Shown here: positions 36,390-45,626 of the stretch, in pieces | Numbering within the stretch: the stretch's first letter is position 1 | Layout: each line of letters opens with the position of its first letter | NCBI RefSeq assembly: GCF_000018885.1 | Contig: NC_010168.1 | Coordinates: forward strand, 1,116,001 to 1,180,000 | Source: Renibacterium salmoninarum ATCC 33209 | GTDB lineage: Bacteria; Actinomycetota; Actinomycetes; Actinomycetales; Micrococcaceae | Direction of reading: 5' to 3' | DNA length: 64,000 nucleotides | The notes under the pieces: model-generated | The model's input: only the letters and a program-made list of their open reading frames with translations | The model's database searches: none | What the model was told of the DNA's origin: nothing | Made by a program: the position numbers and the translations under genes

Positions 36390-37243
36390 TGGCCGCCGCC
36401 TGGGGATTGCTCGGTGGCTTGGGGTTGCTCCTACTCTGGTGGTCTTGCTGGGTACATCCGGTAAGACCACGTCGGCACGCCATTTTGGATCCGATGACGC
36501 AGATGGTGTTGCGAGCGGGAATCGAAAATGTTTCTGCTATTGGGTTCGCCGCGACCTGCCTGGGCTGCGGCGTTACTGCGTTTTTGTTGACTTTTATCAT
36601 TTCCGCCTCGATGCCAATAGCTTGTTGTTTCACCGTGTTCGGTTTGATGCTCCCGGTCTTGGTAGTCCGACGACGCGCTAAACGTCGGATCGCCGTGTTG
36701 CGCGAACTTTGGCCAGATGTAGTCGATCATCTTCGCTCGGCAATCCGAGCCGGGCTCTCGCTAGCCGAAGCACTCATTCAACTGGCCGAAAAGGGGCCAG
36801 AGCCGTTACGGCCCTACTTTCGCGATTTTGGTGCGGACTACCGTGCCGGCGGCAGCTTCGAGACATCCTTGGACCTGCTCAAAGAACGCCTTGCTGACCC
36901 GGTTGCCGATCGAATCTTCGAAGCCCTGAGATTGACGCGTGAAGTGGGCGGATCAGACCTTGGACTGTTACTAGGCACCTTGTCCGAGTTTTTGCGGGAG
37001 AGTGCTCGAACTCGAAGCGAGCTTGAGGCGAGACAATCATGGACGGTGAATGCGGCGCGAATTGCGGTTGCTGCGCCCTGGATTGTCTTGGTCCTTCTGG
37101 CGGCTCAGCCCAATGCTCTGCTGGCGTACAACTCGCCCTCCGGATGGATATTACTGCTGGCCGGATTGATAATCTCGGTGGTCTGCTATCGATTGATGTT
37201 GCGGATCGGTGCATTGCCGGATGAACGGCGGACCCTGCGATGA
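36389..37243 (+). CDS. TadB-like pilus assembly membrane protein (GspF domain)
   Basis: 284 residues: N-terminal membrane helix, two more helices (about 50-90), a cytoplasmic GspF/T2SSF domain (LRELWPDVVDHLRSAIRAGLSLAEAL ... LRLTREVGGSDLGLLLGTLSEFLRE), then two C-terminal helices. It is an inner-membrane platform protein of the tad pilus. TAATG overlap with tadA and ATGA overlap with tadC. Open frame, but its partners are broken. Confidence 0.82.
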   Translation: MAAAWGLLGGLGLLLLWWSCWVHPVRPRRHAILDPMTQMVLRAGIENVSAIGFAATCLGCGVTAFLLTFIISASMPIACCFTVFGLMLPVLVVRRRAKRRIAVLRELWPDVVDHLRSAIRAGLSLAEALIQLAEKGPEPLRPYFRDFGADYRAGGSFETSLDLLKERLADPVADRIFEALRLTREVGGSDLGLLLGTLSEFLRESARTRSELEARQSWTVNAARIAVAAPWIVLVLLAAQPNALLAYNSPSGWILLLAGLIISVVCYRLMLRIGALPDERRTLR

Positions 37244-38184
37244 ATGTCTCGTTGGCCGCCGCATTGCTTACCGGGCTTGGCCTCGGGTGCGGAATCTTGC
37301 TGGTATCGCTGAGATTGCCTTTTATGAGACAGCGGAGTTTTAGCGCAAGAATTGAGCCCCAACTCCGTTCAGTCGCCGCTGACTCAAGGCTTTTGCGGCC
37401 GGTCGAGGCCACCCTGAGATTTTTCGGTCCGCTCGAACGAATTCTGCGCGCTCTGCTCAAGGACACGTCAAGTTGGCTCAATAGATTTAATACTGGAAAC
37501 GCCGCTCTTACGGCTCGGCTGGAACGCGCAGGCAAAGATCAGGCAGCTATTGACTTCAGGGCGGAGCAACTCATCTGGGGGAGTTGCAGTTTTGTCCTAG
37601 CCGTTGTCACAGTGATCGTCTTTGCCAGCTCAGGAGCGTTTAATCTGCTTTTTGCGGTTCTCATCTGTTTGGGCGCGGCAATTTTTGGCTATAACTACTC
37701 CGCGACTACATTCTGACCGTGAAAATAACCCGACGTGAAGCTCGAATGCTGGCCGAATTTCCATCGCTTGCCGAGTTGATGGCGTTAGCCGTTAGGGCGG
37801 GCGAAAGCGCAACAGGAGCTTTAGAACGTGTTTGCCGAACTTCGCAGGGCGATCTAGCCCAGGAGTTTGCGAGAATCCTTGGCCAAACTCGAAGTGGTGT
37901 CCCGCTGACCGAAGCTTTGGCCGCCTTCTCACGTCGAACCAAAATTGCGCCGTTGGTTAGGTTTACCGATGGTCTGACGGTCGCGGTGGAACGCGGCACC
38001 CCATTAGCTGGCGTATTTACGAGCTCAAGCTCAGGATGTTCGAGATCTCTCCAAACGGGAATTGATGGAGGCAGCGGGCAAAAAAGAGATCGCCATGATG
38101 ATCCCGCTTGTCTTTGGCATTTTGCCGCTAACCGTGATCTTTGCGGCATTCCCCGGACTTCAACTGCTAAGTTTCGGTTTTTGA
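37240..38184 (+). pseudogene. TadC-like pilus assembly membrane protein, two frameshifts
   Basis: The first frame (MNVSLAAALLTGLGLGCG...) has membrane helices and stops at 37716. One base missing at about 37702 would rejoin YNYS to DYILTVKITRREARMLAEFPSLAELMALAVRAGE, the T2SSF domain. An extra T at about 38016-38020 breaks it again; corrected, it reads LRAQAQDVRDLSKRELMEAAGKKEIAMMIP and a last helix (VFGILPLTVIFAAFPG), ending at TGA 38184. Confidence 0.87.
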
Positions 38185-38219
38185 AAAAGGTAATTCAACT
38201 TTAATTGGGAAGGAAAAGC

Positions 38220-38468
38220 ATGAATACTTCGGTCAAGAGGTTCTTTCGACAACGACTGAGCCCGGTTGCCCTATTCTGTGTGCTCAGTGTGGTGGCATCT
38301 ACGTTGATAAGTCGGTTGAAAGCCGACGACGGCGACGAGCGTGGCGATGTGCCTGGTTGGGTTATGGTCACCTTGATGAGCGCACTATTAGTGGTCGGGC
38401 TGCTGGCGATTGCGGGCCCAGCGCTGGCCAAAATGTTTGAAGACGCCATCGGCAAGGTCGGCAAATAG
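38220..38468 (+). CDS. Flp-pilin-like / DUF4244-type small membrane protein
   Basis: 82 residues from ATG 38220 (GGAAGGA upstream). An N-terminal basic region and helix are followed by ERGDVPGWVMVTLMSALLVVGLLAIAGPALAKMFEDAI, the actinobacterial Flp-type pilin segment cleaved before the hydrophobic stretch. Probably the major pilin of the tad system. Intact. Confidence 0.7.
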   Translation: MNTSVKRFFRQRLSPVALFCVLSVVASTLISRLKADDGDERGDVPGWVMVTLMSALLVVGLLAIAGPALAKMFEDAIGKVGK

Positions 38469-38470
38469 TC

Positions 38471-38860
38471 TTGAAATCGGCAGTTAAGCAGTCTGCGGAA
38501 CGAGGCTCAGCAGTCGTCGAATTCGTGTTGGTTGGTGCCTTATTAACCCTGGTCTTTATCTCAGTTGTACAGCTGGCCTTAATTCTTCACGTGCGAAATA
38601 CCTTGATTGACGCTGCCGCCTTAGGCGCTCACTTTGGCACCCTGGCTGATCGTTCTCCTGAGGAAGGAACAGACCGCACACGAGAATTGATTGCTGTGGC
38701 ACTGAATTCCGGCTACGCACAGGACATTAGTTCTTCGCGTGAGCGCGTCAATGGAATCACTACATTGAAAATCACGGTTCGAGCGCCGATGCCGATTATT
38801 GGGCTGATAGGGCTATCGAACGTTATGGAAGTGAGCGGACATGCTGCCTTCCAGCCGTGA
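38471..38860 (+). CDS. TadE-like minor pilin
   Basis: 129 residues from TTG 38471, 2 nt after the pilin gene. The TadE signature is ERGSAVVEFVLVGALLTLVFISVVQLALILHVRNTL, a single N-terminal helix preceded by a Gly/Glu motif, then an exported domain. It overlaps the following TadE-like gene by 20 bp. Open frame. Confidence 0.75.
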   Translation: MKSAVKQSAERGSAVVEFVLVGALLTLVFISVVQLALILHVRNTLIDAAALGAHFGTLADRSPEEGTDRTRELIAVALNSGYAQDISSSRERVNGITTLKITVRAPMPIIGLIGLSNVMEVSGHAAFQP

Positions 38861-39338
38861 ACCATTCAATTCGGTAAAGCTAACAACCGATATTTCAAGA
38901 CATCTGCCTCGAGTCTTCTTTGAAGAGCGCGAATCCGGCAGTGCCATGATCGAGTTCGTATTTCTTGGGCTGATTTTGCTGGTACCGGTGGTTTATCTCA
39001 TTATCACCCTGGGGCAGTTACAAGCCGGGGCTTTTGCCGTAGTAGGTGCTGCAGACCAAGCCGCAAAAGTTTATGTCACGGCACCCGAATCTGGGTCTGC
39101 ACAAGGGCAAGCTGAACAAGCTGTGCAACTTGCCATGCACGATTTCGGATTCCGTGCCGAAGACGTGACTCTTCAAATTAACTGTGATCCAGCTGATTGC
39201 CAGTCTTCGGGCAGCGTCGTCAAAGTTTCGGTCAAGGTTGCCGTTCCTTTGCCGCTTATCCCGTATTTGCCCGGGGTTCAACTGCACGCTGCCACGATGG
39301 CAGCGGAGGCGACGCAAGTCGTTGGCAGGTTCCGATGA
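38841..39338 (+). CDS. TadE/TadF-like pseudopilin
   Basis: 165 residues. After a short N-terminal region comes ESGSAMIEFVFLGLILLVPVVYLIITLGQLQAG, the TadE/F helix, then an exported domain with two Cys (NCDPADCQS). It belongs to the tad/flp cluster. The stop overlaps the next start (ATGA). Intact. Confidence 0.72.
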   Translation: MLPSSREPFNSVKLTTDISRHLPRVFFEERESGSAMIEFVFLGLILLVPVVYLIITLGQLQAGAFAVVGAADQAAKVYVTAPESGSAQGQAEQAVQLAMHDFGFRAEDVTLQINCDPADCQSSGSVVKVSVKVAVPLPLIPYLPGVQLHAATMAAEATQVVGRFR

Positions 39339-39818
39339 ATATTCGGCGCATGGTTCGTTGCCGGCGAAATGAGGCGAGCTGCTTTGACCGTGATGGCGAG
39401 CGCGGGCAGACGATGATTTTGATTATCGGGTACGTGGTGCTGACGCTTTTAGTGGTATCCGTTGTGACCGGGGCGTCCGCTGTATATAGGTCATAAGAAA
39501 CTGCTTTCGGTGGCGGACAGCGCTGCAGCCGCCGCGGCAGACAGTTTTTCGCTCGGCACGGCGAGCGAAACCAATGAACCGGTGGTCAGCTTGGACCGGG
39601 AGCAAGTTCGTAGTGTGGTTCAGCGCTACCTGAAAAACAACGTAGCGCTGAACAGTTTCGATGAGCTGACAATCTCGGCGAAAACCGGAACGGATGATGC
39701 GCGCAGCGCGACGGTCACTTTGGGGGCAATCGTACATCCACCGATCATAAATTTCCTGATTCCTGCTGGAATTTCGATTTCGGCCACGAGCACGGCCAGA
39801 CCTCAACTGCGCCGCTGA
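39335..39818 (+). pseudogene. TadG-like pilus-associated membrane protein, frameshifted by TA-repeat contraction
   Basis: ATG 39335; the frame covers ERGQTMILIIGYVVLTLLVVSVVTGASAVY and stops at TAA 39494. The remainder (IGHKKLLSVADSAAAAAADSFSLG ...) is in another frame. The join reads GTATATAGGT; one more TA unit gives AVYIGHKK. Loss of a dinucleotide repeat unit at about 39482-39488 thus disrupts the gene. It ends at TGA 39818. Confidence 0.82.
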
Positions 39819-39844
39819 GCTTCAATGCCATAAGCTAGAGCATC

Positions 39845-40969
39845 ATGGCTGACATCGATTTTCCGGCAGAGCTCCGCGCACTTCGCGCACTTCGCGCCAC
39901 CTACGATTCCATCGAACGGGTGATCGATGCCGACTCACTGCGGAAAGATATTGCAGTGCTCTCCGAACAGGCTGGCGTGCCTGACCTTTGGGACAATCCT
40001 GCCGAAGCGCAGAAAGTTACCTCGAAGCTTTCACACGCACAGTCGAAGCTTGAGCGCCTAGAGACCTTGACCGCACGAATCGATGATCTTGAAGTTCTTG
40101 TTGAACTTGCCGAATCTGAACACGATGAAGACAGCTTGGCGGAAGCAAGCAAAGAGCTTGTCTCTTTGCAGAAATCATTGCAAGAGCTGGAAGTTGTCAC
40201 TTTGTTAGCGGGGGAGTACGACGAGCGCGAAGCCGTGGTGACCATTCGCTCGGGTGCTGGTGGCGTCGATGCCGCCGACTTTGCTGAAATGTTGCTCCGG
40301 ATGTATCTGCGCTGGGCCGAACGGCATGGTTACCCGACCTCGGTTTTGGATACCTCCTATGCCGAAGAAGCCGGTTTGAAGTCCGCCACTTTCGAGGTGA
40401 AGGCACCTTATGCCTTTGGCACACTCAGCGTTGAAGCTGGAACCCACCGGTTGGTGCGAATTAGCCCCTTTGACAATCAGGGCCGCCGGCAGACTTCGTT
40501 TGCCGCGGTAGAAGTCATTCCGCTGATTGAGCAGACCGACAGCATAGAGATTCCAGATAATGACATTCGAGTCGACGTATTCCGGTCCTCTGGCCCAGGC
40601 GGCCAGTCCGTGAATACCACCGACTCAGCCGTCCGCCTGACTCACTTGCCCACCGGTACCGTGGTGTCAATGCAGAACGAAAAATCCCAGCTGCAGAACC
40701 GGGCGGCCGCGACGCGTGTGCTGCAGTCCAGATTGTTGCTCTTGAAGAAACAACAAGAGGACGCTGAGAAGAAGGCGCTCGCTGGTGATGTCAAAGCATC
40801 CTGGGGCGATCAGATGCGCTCCTACGTGCTGAATCCATACCAAATGGTTAAGGATTTGCGCACCGAACATGAGGTCGGTAATACCTCCGGTGTGCTCGAC
40901 GGCGACATCGATGACTTCATCGACGCGGGCATCCGTTGGCGGGCGAATAACCGCAACGCGGCCGAGTAA
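39845..40969 (+). CDS. prfB: Peptide chain release factor 2
   Basis: 374 residues in one frame, with no programmed frameshift site. Motifs: N-terminal helical domain, stop-codon recognition SPF ([17 protein letters not shown]) and GGQ ([17 protein letters not shown]) for peptidyl-tRNA hydrolysis at UGA/UAA. Near the N terminus [10 protein letters not shown] reflects a 9-bp tandem repeat. It is followed by ftsE and ftsX, a common actinobacterial arrangement. Confidence 0.97.
   Translation: MADIDFPAELRALRALRATYDSIERVIDADSLRKDIAVLSEQAGVPDLWDNPAEAQKVTSKLSHAQSKLERLETLTARIDDLEVLVELAESEHDEDSLAEASKELVSLQKSLQELEVVTLLAGEYDEREAVVTIRSGAGGVDAADFAEMLLRMYLRWAERHGYPTSVLDTSYAEEAGLKSATFEVKAPYAFGTLSVEAGTHRLVRISPFDNQGRRQTSFAAVEVIPLIEQTDSIEIPDNDIRVDVFRSSGPGGQSVNTTDSAVRLTHLPTGTVVSMQNEKSQLQNRAAATRVLQSRLLLLKKQQEDAEKKALAGDVKASWGDQMRSYVLNPYQMVKDLRTEHEVGNTSGVLDGDIDDFIDAGIRWRANNRNAAE
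39875..39892. repeat. 9-bp tandem repeat in prfB
   Basis: CGCGCACTT occurs twice in tandem (39875-39883, 39884-39892), followed by a partial third copy, encoding RAL-RAL-RAT near the RF2 N terminus. It is in frame and probably tolerated. Confidence 0.8.
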
Positions 40970-41126
40970 TTCCGGTCTTGGTGTAGAAGCAATTAGCTGG
41001 GAAATCACCGACACACCGCGACTCGTCCCTGATTTAGCGGGGTTCCGATGCCTATAGTCGATTGGCCGGTGGATTCTTCCCCGAACCATGCCCAGCTACC
41101 GGCTATCGTCTGGGCGAAAAAGAGCC

Positions 41127-41876
41127 ATGATTCGTTTCGACAATGTCACCAAAGTCTACGACCGCAAGAGCCGGCCTGCGCTGGACAAGATCTCCTTGGA
41201 GATTGACCGCGGCGAGTTCGCCTTTTTGGTGGGCTCTTCCGGTTCTGGAAAGTCTACTTTCTTGCGCCTAGTGCTCAAAGAGGATCGCGCCACAGGCGGT
41301 GCGGTGTACGTTGCTGGCCAAAATGTGGCCAATATTTCCTCCTGGCGAGTGCCCAAGCTTCGCCGAGGCATTGGTGTTGTCTTCCAAGACTTCCGCTTGC
41401 TCCCGCAAAAGACGGTCTTCGCGAATGTTGCCTTCGCCATGCAGGTGATTGGACGAAATCGAAGCATCATCCGCGAGACTGTCCCCGAGGTTCTTAAAAC
41501 CGTTGGCCTTGAGGGCAAAGAAAACCGCCTTCCGCATGAACTGTCCGGTGGTGAGCAGCAGCGCGTGGCAATTGCCCGCGCCGTCGTCAATAAGCCCGGT
41601 ATCTTGCTCGCTGACGAGCCCACTGGAAACTTGGACCCAGACACGTCGCTGGGCATCATGAAAGTTCTGGACAAGATCAACCAAAACGGCACTACCGTGG
41701 TGATGGCAACCCACGATGACGACATTGTTAATCAGTATCGAAAAAGAGTTGTGGAATTGCGTAACGGCGTGATTGTCCGCGATGAAGCAAAGGCCTTATA
41801 CACCTCGATGATTCCCAAGCTAGCCCCAGGCACCGTGGACTCTGACCGCGCTGCGGACGAGGAGGCTGGCGCATGA
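41127..41876 (+). CDS. ftsE: Cell division ATP-binding protein FtsE
   Basis: 249 residues from ATG 41127 ([11 protein letters not shown]). ABC ATPase with Walker [11 protein letters not shown]-loop VFQDFRLLP, signature LSGGEQQR, Walker [14 protein letters not shown] and H-loop ATHDDDIV. With FtsX it forms the divisome complex that activates peptidoglycan hydrolases. The upstream 157-bp gap after prfB has no other gene. ATGA overlap with ftsX. Confidence 0.95.
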   Translation: MIRFDNVTKVYDRKSRPALDKISLEIDRGEFAFLVGSSGSGKSTFLRLVLKEDRATGGAVYVAGQNVANISSWRVPKLRRGIGVVFQDFRLLPQKTVFANVAFAMQVIGRNRSIIRETVPEVLKTVGLEGKENRLPHELSGGEQQRVAIARAVVNKPGILLADEPTGNLDPDTSLGIMKVLDKINQNGTTVVMATHDDDIVNQYRKRVVELRNGVIVRDEAKALYTSMIPKLAPGTVDSDRAADEEAGA

Positions 41877-42787
41877 GGCTCGGATTTATCCTCGGCGAGA
41901 TTGGCTCTGGTCTGCGCCGCAATCTATCAATGGTCGTCTCGGTTATCTTGGTGACCGCAGTTTCGCTGGGCTTCGTGGGCGCTGCTATTGGTTTGCAAGT
42001 CCAGATCGGCACCATGAAGGACTACTGGTACGACAAAGTTCAGGTATCGGTCTTTCTCTGTAACGCAGGCTCACCCTCACCGGCATGTGCCGCGGGCGCG
42101 GTGACAGATGAGCAGCGCAAGAATGTCGAAGCGATCTTGAATTCGGCTGGACTGAAACCAGATATCAAGAGCTATGTCTACGAATCCCAGGCTGAAGCGC
42201 TGGAGCACTACAAAGACCAGTTTAAAAATTCAGCCATTGCCAGCTCGGTTACGGCTGACCAGCTGCCTTCTTCATACCGCGTGAACATGGTCAATGCCGA
42301 AAAATATCAGGTGGTCTCCGAGGCGCTTTCCTCGGTACCCGGTGTAGATCAGGTAGTTGATCAGCGCAAAGCTCTGGAGCCACTGTTCGAAGTGATGAAC
42401 CGGCTTACCGCGGTTGCCGTTGGTGTTGCGTTAGTAATGATCCTGACCGCCTGGCTGCTGATTGCTACCACAATTAGGCTCTCTGCCTTCAGCCGTCGTC
42501 GCGAAACTGGCATTATGCGCTTGGTCGGAGCGTCTAAGACCGTTATTCAGCTGCCTTTCATTATGGAAGGCGTGATATCCGCTGTGATCGGTGCCGGAAT
42601 TGCTTGGCTGGCGATCTGGGGCTCAATCAAGATCTTCGTCGAAGGCGCTTCCGCAGCAAATCAGCAATCCATCGCGCTGATTTCTGCCGCAGATGTTTGG
42701 TGGATCGGGCCAATTCTGATTGGCATCGGCATTTTTGTTTCCGCATTTTCTTCGTGGATAACCCTCAGGAAGTACCTGAAGGTTTAG
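41873..42787 (+). CDS. ftsX: Cell division protein FtsX
   Basis: 304 residues. N-terminal cytoplasmic and first helix ([24 protein letters not shown]), an extracellular domain with two Cys, then three C-terminal helices with [19 protein letters not shown] between the first and second, the FtsX/MacB permease pattern. Partner of FtsE; the following M23 hydrolase is its likely target. Confidence 0.95.
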   Translation: MRLGFILGEIGSGLRRNLSMVVSVILVTAVSLGFVGAAIGLQVQIGTMKDYWYDKVQVSVFLCNAGSPSPACAAGAVTDEQRKNVEAILNSAGLKPDIKSYVYESQAEALEHYKDQFKNSAIASSVTADQLPSSYRVNMVNAEKYQVVSEALSSVPGVDQVVDQRKALEPLFEVMNRLTAVAVGVALVMILTAWLLIATTIRLSAFSRRRETGIMRLVGASKTVIQLPFIMEGVISAVIGAGIAWLAIWGSIKIFVEGASAANQQSIALISAADVWWIGPILIGIGIFVSAFSSWITLRKYLKV

Positions 42788-42824
42788 GCTGCACGAAGAC
42801 GACGATCACATGGAGAGAATTCGC

Positions 42825-44198
42825 ATGGACGCAATGGTGCCGAAAATTAAGCGAGTCGAGCGAACGACGTCGGCTTGGCGCAAGTCAATCGCGGGCGTAG
42901 CTTCTGCCGGTCTGGCGGTAGCTCTTTTGGTGCCAGCCCTTGCCCTTGCTGCGCCAGCGAGCGCGGATAACCTTGACGATCAAGCTCAGAAGCTGAAAGA
43001 CCAAGCGGCCGCGGTGCAGTCTTCACTGGAGTTCGTCGACGCTGGAATTGCCAAATCGGCGGCTGATCTCACCTTGTACTCTGGCATGTTGCCGGGTGCA
43101 CAACAGGCATTAACTGACGCGCAGGGTCGGGTCGCCACGGCTACCGGACAAGTGCAGTCCTTGGCGGCTCGGGTCGATTTGGCGCAGCAAAAGAAAGACA
43201 ACATCGCTGCGCAGATCGAGTCAGACAAGGTTCAAGCTGAGTCGTCGAAAAAGGTCATTGGTCAGATAGCCGCCCAGTCTTATAAATCTGGCGGAGTGTC
43301 AGGTAATTTCTCGCTGTTTTTGGGTACCGACCTTGGCAAGGTTGCCGACAATCTAAATATGGTCGACCAGCTGATGCGCAGTCAGTACGCCGCCTTGGAC
43401 AAACTGAATCAGCAAAGTGCCACCAACTTAAACTCGCAAGCCCGGCTGGTTGCTGTTGAAGCGGAAATCAAAGATCTAAAAGCCAAGGCCGACGCCGCTT
43501 TAGTTGCCGAGAAGGCAGCTCAAGATGAAGCTGCGGCTAAAAAAGTCGAACTAGACAAACTGGTGACCGATACCACTTCGCTCAGCAACGAACTCAATGC
43601 GCAGCGCCCCACGATTCAAGCGAAGTTGGCCTCTGTGAAGACAGAGCAGGACAACATTGCCGCACAGATTGCCGAGCGGCAGCGCCAAGAAATCGAAGCT
43701 GAGCAAGCTCGGCAACGTGAATTGGCGAAGAATCAAGGCAATAACAACTGGACTCCACCGCCAGCCGGAAACCCCTCAGCATTTGGCTTGGTTTCGCCCT
43801 TTGCTGGTTTTCCAATCACCTCCGGCTGGGGCTGGCGGCAAGTGCCGGCCGGCACCATCGACTGGAATGGCGCCGGCGGATACATGCACACGGGGCTCGA
43901 CTACGGAGCTCCTTGTGGGACTCCGGTCCGTGCGCCAGCGCCGGGAACCGTGGTAGTTGCGGGCTGGCTCAATAACGGCGGCGGCAACGCCATCCAGCTT
44001 TCACATGGTGTTGTTCAAGGCAATGCGTTGACCACGGTTTATTATCACAACACTTCGGTTGCGGTTTCGGTGGGCCAACGAGTTAACACCGGAGACATTT
44101 TGGCGTACACCGGGAGCACCGGAAACTCCACTGGTTGCCACGCGCACTTTGAAACTTGGCTCAATGGAACTCCGGTTAACCCGGCAGGATTGCTCTAA
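42825..44198 (+). CDS. Secreted coiled-coil M23 peptidoglycan endopeptidase (EnvC-like)
   Basis: ATG 42825 is preferred over 42810 because GGAGAGA lies 6 nt before it. Signal peptide (VASAGLAVALLVPALALAAPASA), a long coiled coil (about residues 45-300, rich in Ala/Gln/Lys), a Pro/Asn linker, then a LytM/M23 domain with HTGLDYG and HAHFE zinc ligands. The position directly after ftsEX indicates an FtsEX-regulated cell-separation hydrolase. Intact. Confidence 0.9.
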   Translation: MDAMVPKIKRVERTTSAWRKSIAGVASAGLAVALLVPALALAAPASADNLDDQAQKLKDQAAAVQSSLEFVDAGIAKSAADLTLYSGMLPGAQQALTDAQGRVATATGQVQSLAARVDLAQQKKDNIAAQIESDKVQAESSKKVIGQIAAQSYKSGGVSGNFSLFLGTDLGKVADNLNMVDQLMRSQYAALDKLNQQSATNLNSQARLVAVEAEIKDLKAKADAALVAEKAAQDEAAAKKVELDKLVTDTTSLSNELNAQRPTIQAKLASVKTEQDNIAAQIAERQRQEIEAEQARQRELAKNQGNNNWTPPPAGNPSAFGLVSPFAGFPITSGWGWRQVPAGTIDWNGAGGYMHTGLDYGAPCGTPVRAPAPGTVVVAGWLNNGGGNAIQLSHGVVQGNALTTVYYHNTSVAVSVGQRVNTGDILAYTGSTGNSTGCHAHFETWLNGTPVNPAGLL

Positions 44199-44246
44199 AT
44201 ACCGGAGTAGACTAATTATTCTGCCAAGACGATAGAGGAGACTGCT

Positions 44247-44717
44247 GTGCCGAAGGAAAGTGGCCGGAAAGTAGTGGCCACCAATCGCAAGGCGCGGCAC
44301 GAGTACCACCTCGGTGATACCTACGAAGCTGGCCTTGCCTTGATGGGCACAGAAGTTAAGTCGTTGCGTGAAGGTCGGGCAAATCTGACCGATGGTTTCG
44401 CAACCTTTTATGGTGACGAGCTCTGGCTTGAAGCCGTCTACATCCCTGAGTACCTTAACGGTTCTTGGAATAATCACAGCGCCCGCCGCCGTCGAAAATT
44501 GCTTTTGCACCGTGCCGAATTGATCAAGATTTCGCACAAGACTCGTGAAGCTGGGTTTACTTTGGTGCCGCTGCAGCTATATTTCCTCGATGGCAAGGCC
44601 AAGGTCGAGATTGCGTTGGCTAAAGGCAAGCGGGATTATGACAAGCGTCAAGCGCTGCGTGAAGCACAAGACACACGTGAGTCCTTACGGGCGATGCGGG
44701 AAAAGAACCTGGGTTAA
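44247..44717 (+). CDS. smpB: SsrA-binding protein SmpB
   Basis: 156 residues from GTG 44247. Typical OB-fold tmRNA-binding protein: NRKARHEYHLGDTYEAGLALMGTEVKSLREGRANL, then LLLHRAELIK and a basic C-terminal tail (KGKRDYDKRQALREAQDTRESLRAM). It delivers tmRNA to stalled ribosomes; the tmRNA gene itself lies 2.2 kb downstream. Confidence 0.97.
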   Translation: MPKESGRKVVATNRKARHEYHLGDTYEAGLALMGTEVKSLREGRANLTDGFATFYGDELWLEAVYIPEYLNGSWNNHSARRRRKLLLHRAELIKISHKTREAGFTLVPLQLYFLDGKAKVEIALAKGKRDYDKRQALREAQDTRESLRAMREKNLG

Positions 44718-45626
44718 ATGCCCACACTTAGCGAATTCTTCTCCACCTGGGGTTTTGGTCCCTGGGCGTTGATCGCTTCAGTTCTCCTTGCAGCCTTGTA
44801 CGGGGCAGGAGTTTACCGGCTGCGTGGACAATGGCCCTGGCACCGAACCGCGTTTTTCGTTGTTGCCGGGCTTGGCTCCTATTTGTTGATCAGCTGCGGA
44901 TTTCTTGGCATGAACGCGGCAAGCCTTCGTTGGGCGTTCGCCATCAAACTGGCAGCTCTGCTCTTTGTAGTCCCCTTGCTTTTGGCTTTGGGTAAGCCCA
45001 TAGCCTTGGCCCGTGCCTCCATCAAAGAAGGTCCGTTTCGGGATCGACTGGCTTCTTTGAGCCGCTGGCCAATGAAAGTATTCGGCAACGCGATTGTTGC
45101 TCCTTTGGTGGGGTTGGCCTTTTTCGCCTCGTTGTTGATGCCGATTTCCGGCGCAGTGCGAATGAGCGGGGTCGCAGAAGGTCTTCTGACAATCTTGGTC
45201 CCGATTTTAGGTCTGGTCCTGATCCTTCCGGTAACTGAAGCTGGCACTCGAATCTCCAGCACCTTCATCGTGCTGGAGATTTTTTTTGCCTTTATTGAAC
45301 TATTAGCTGATGCCATTCCCGGCATTCTGCTGCGGCTCTCGGAGACGGTTCTTGACGGGGCTGGCATTGTTCCGGGCGCGCATCCTGGCTGGTTTCCCAA
45401 TCCACTTCGGGACCAGCAGCTTGCCGGTGACTGGCTGTGGTTTATTGCCGAAATCTCGGACTTGCCAATTTTGGTGTTGATGTTCTTGCGGTTCGCTCGC
45501 ACCGATAAGCGAGAACGTGCGGAAGTAGATCGCCTGACTGACGAGGAGATGGAAGCATTGAGCGAGGAGCACCTTCGTAGATTCAGCAACCATGGCGCAG
45601 CCGATCACGGAGCGTCCAGCCGATGA
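44718..45626 (+). CDS. CtaG-like cytochrome c oxidase assembly membrane protein, histidine-poor
   Basis: 302 residues with about seven to eight membrane helices. RLRGQWPWHRTAFFV near the start and PNPLRDQQLAGDWLWFIAEISDLPILVLMFLRFARTDKRERAEVD near the end match the actinobacterial CtaG pattern. The internal His residues usual between them (SxHMxQHM-like) are not seen; the corresponding segment is AASLRWAFAIKLAALLF. Copper handling may thus be lost, or this is a divergent subgroup. It starts at the base after the smpB stop. Confidence 0.65.
   Translation: MPTLSEFFSTWGFGPWALIASVLLAALYGAGVYRLRGQWPWHRTAFFVVAGLGSYLLISCGFLGMNAASLRWAFAIKLAALLFVVPLLLALGKPIALARASIKEGPFRDRLASLSRWPMKVFGNAIVAPLVGLAFFASLLMPISGAVRMSGVAEGLLTILVPILGLVLILPVTEAGTRISSTFIVLEIFFAFIELLADAIPGILLRLSETVLDGAGIVPGAHPGWFPNPLRDQQLAGDWLWFIAEISDLPILVLMFLRFARTDKRERAEVDRLTDEEMEALSEEHLRRFSNHGAADHGASSR

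Noticed and set aside
39845..40969. Programmed frameshift in prfB
   Set aside because: The frame is continuous with no in-frame UGA near codon 25, as usual for actinobacteria.
41156..41725. 189-codon minus-strand frame inside ftsE
   Set aside because: Antisense shadow; the ftsE motifs account for the sequence.
44879..45589. 236-codon open frame on the minus strand
   Set aside because: Antisense to the CtaG-like gene, with no start context and no recognisable domain; the plus-strand frame has clear helices and overlaps its neighbours properly.
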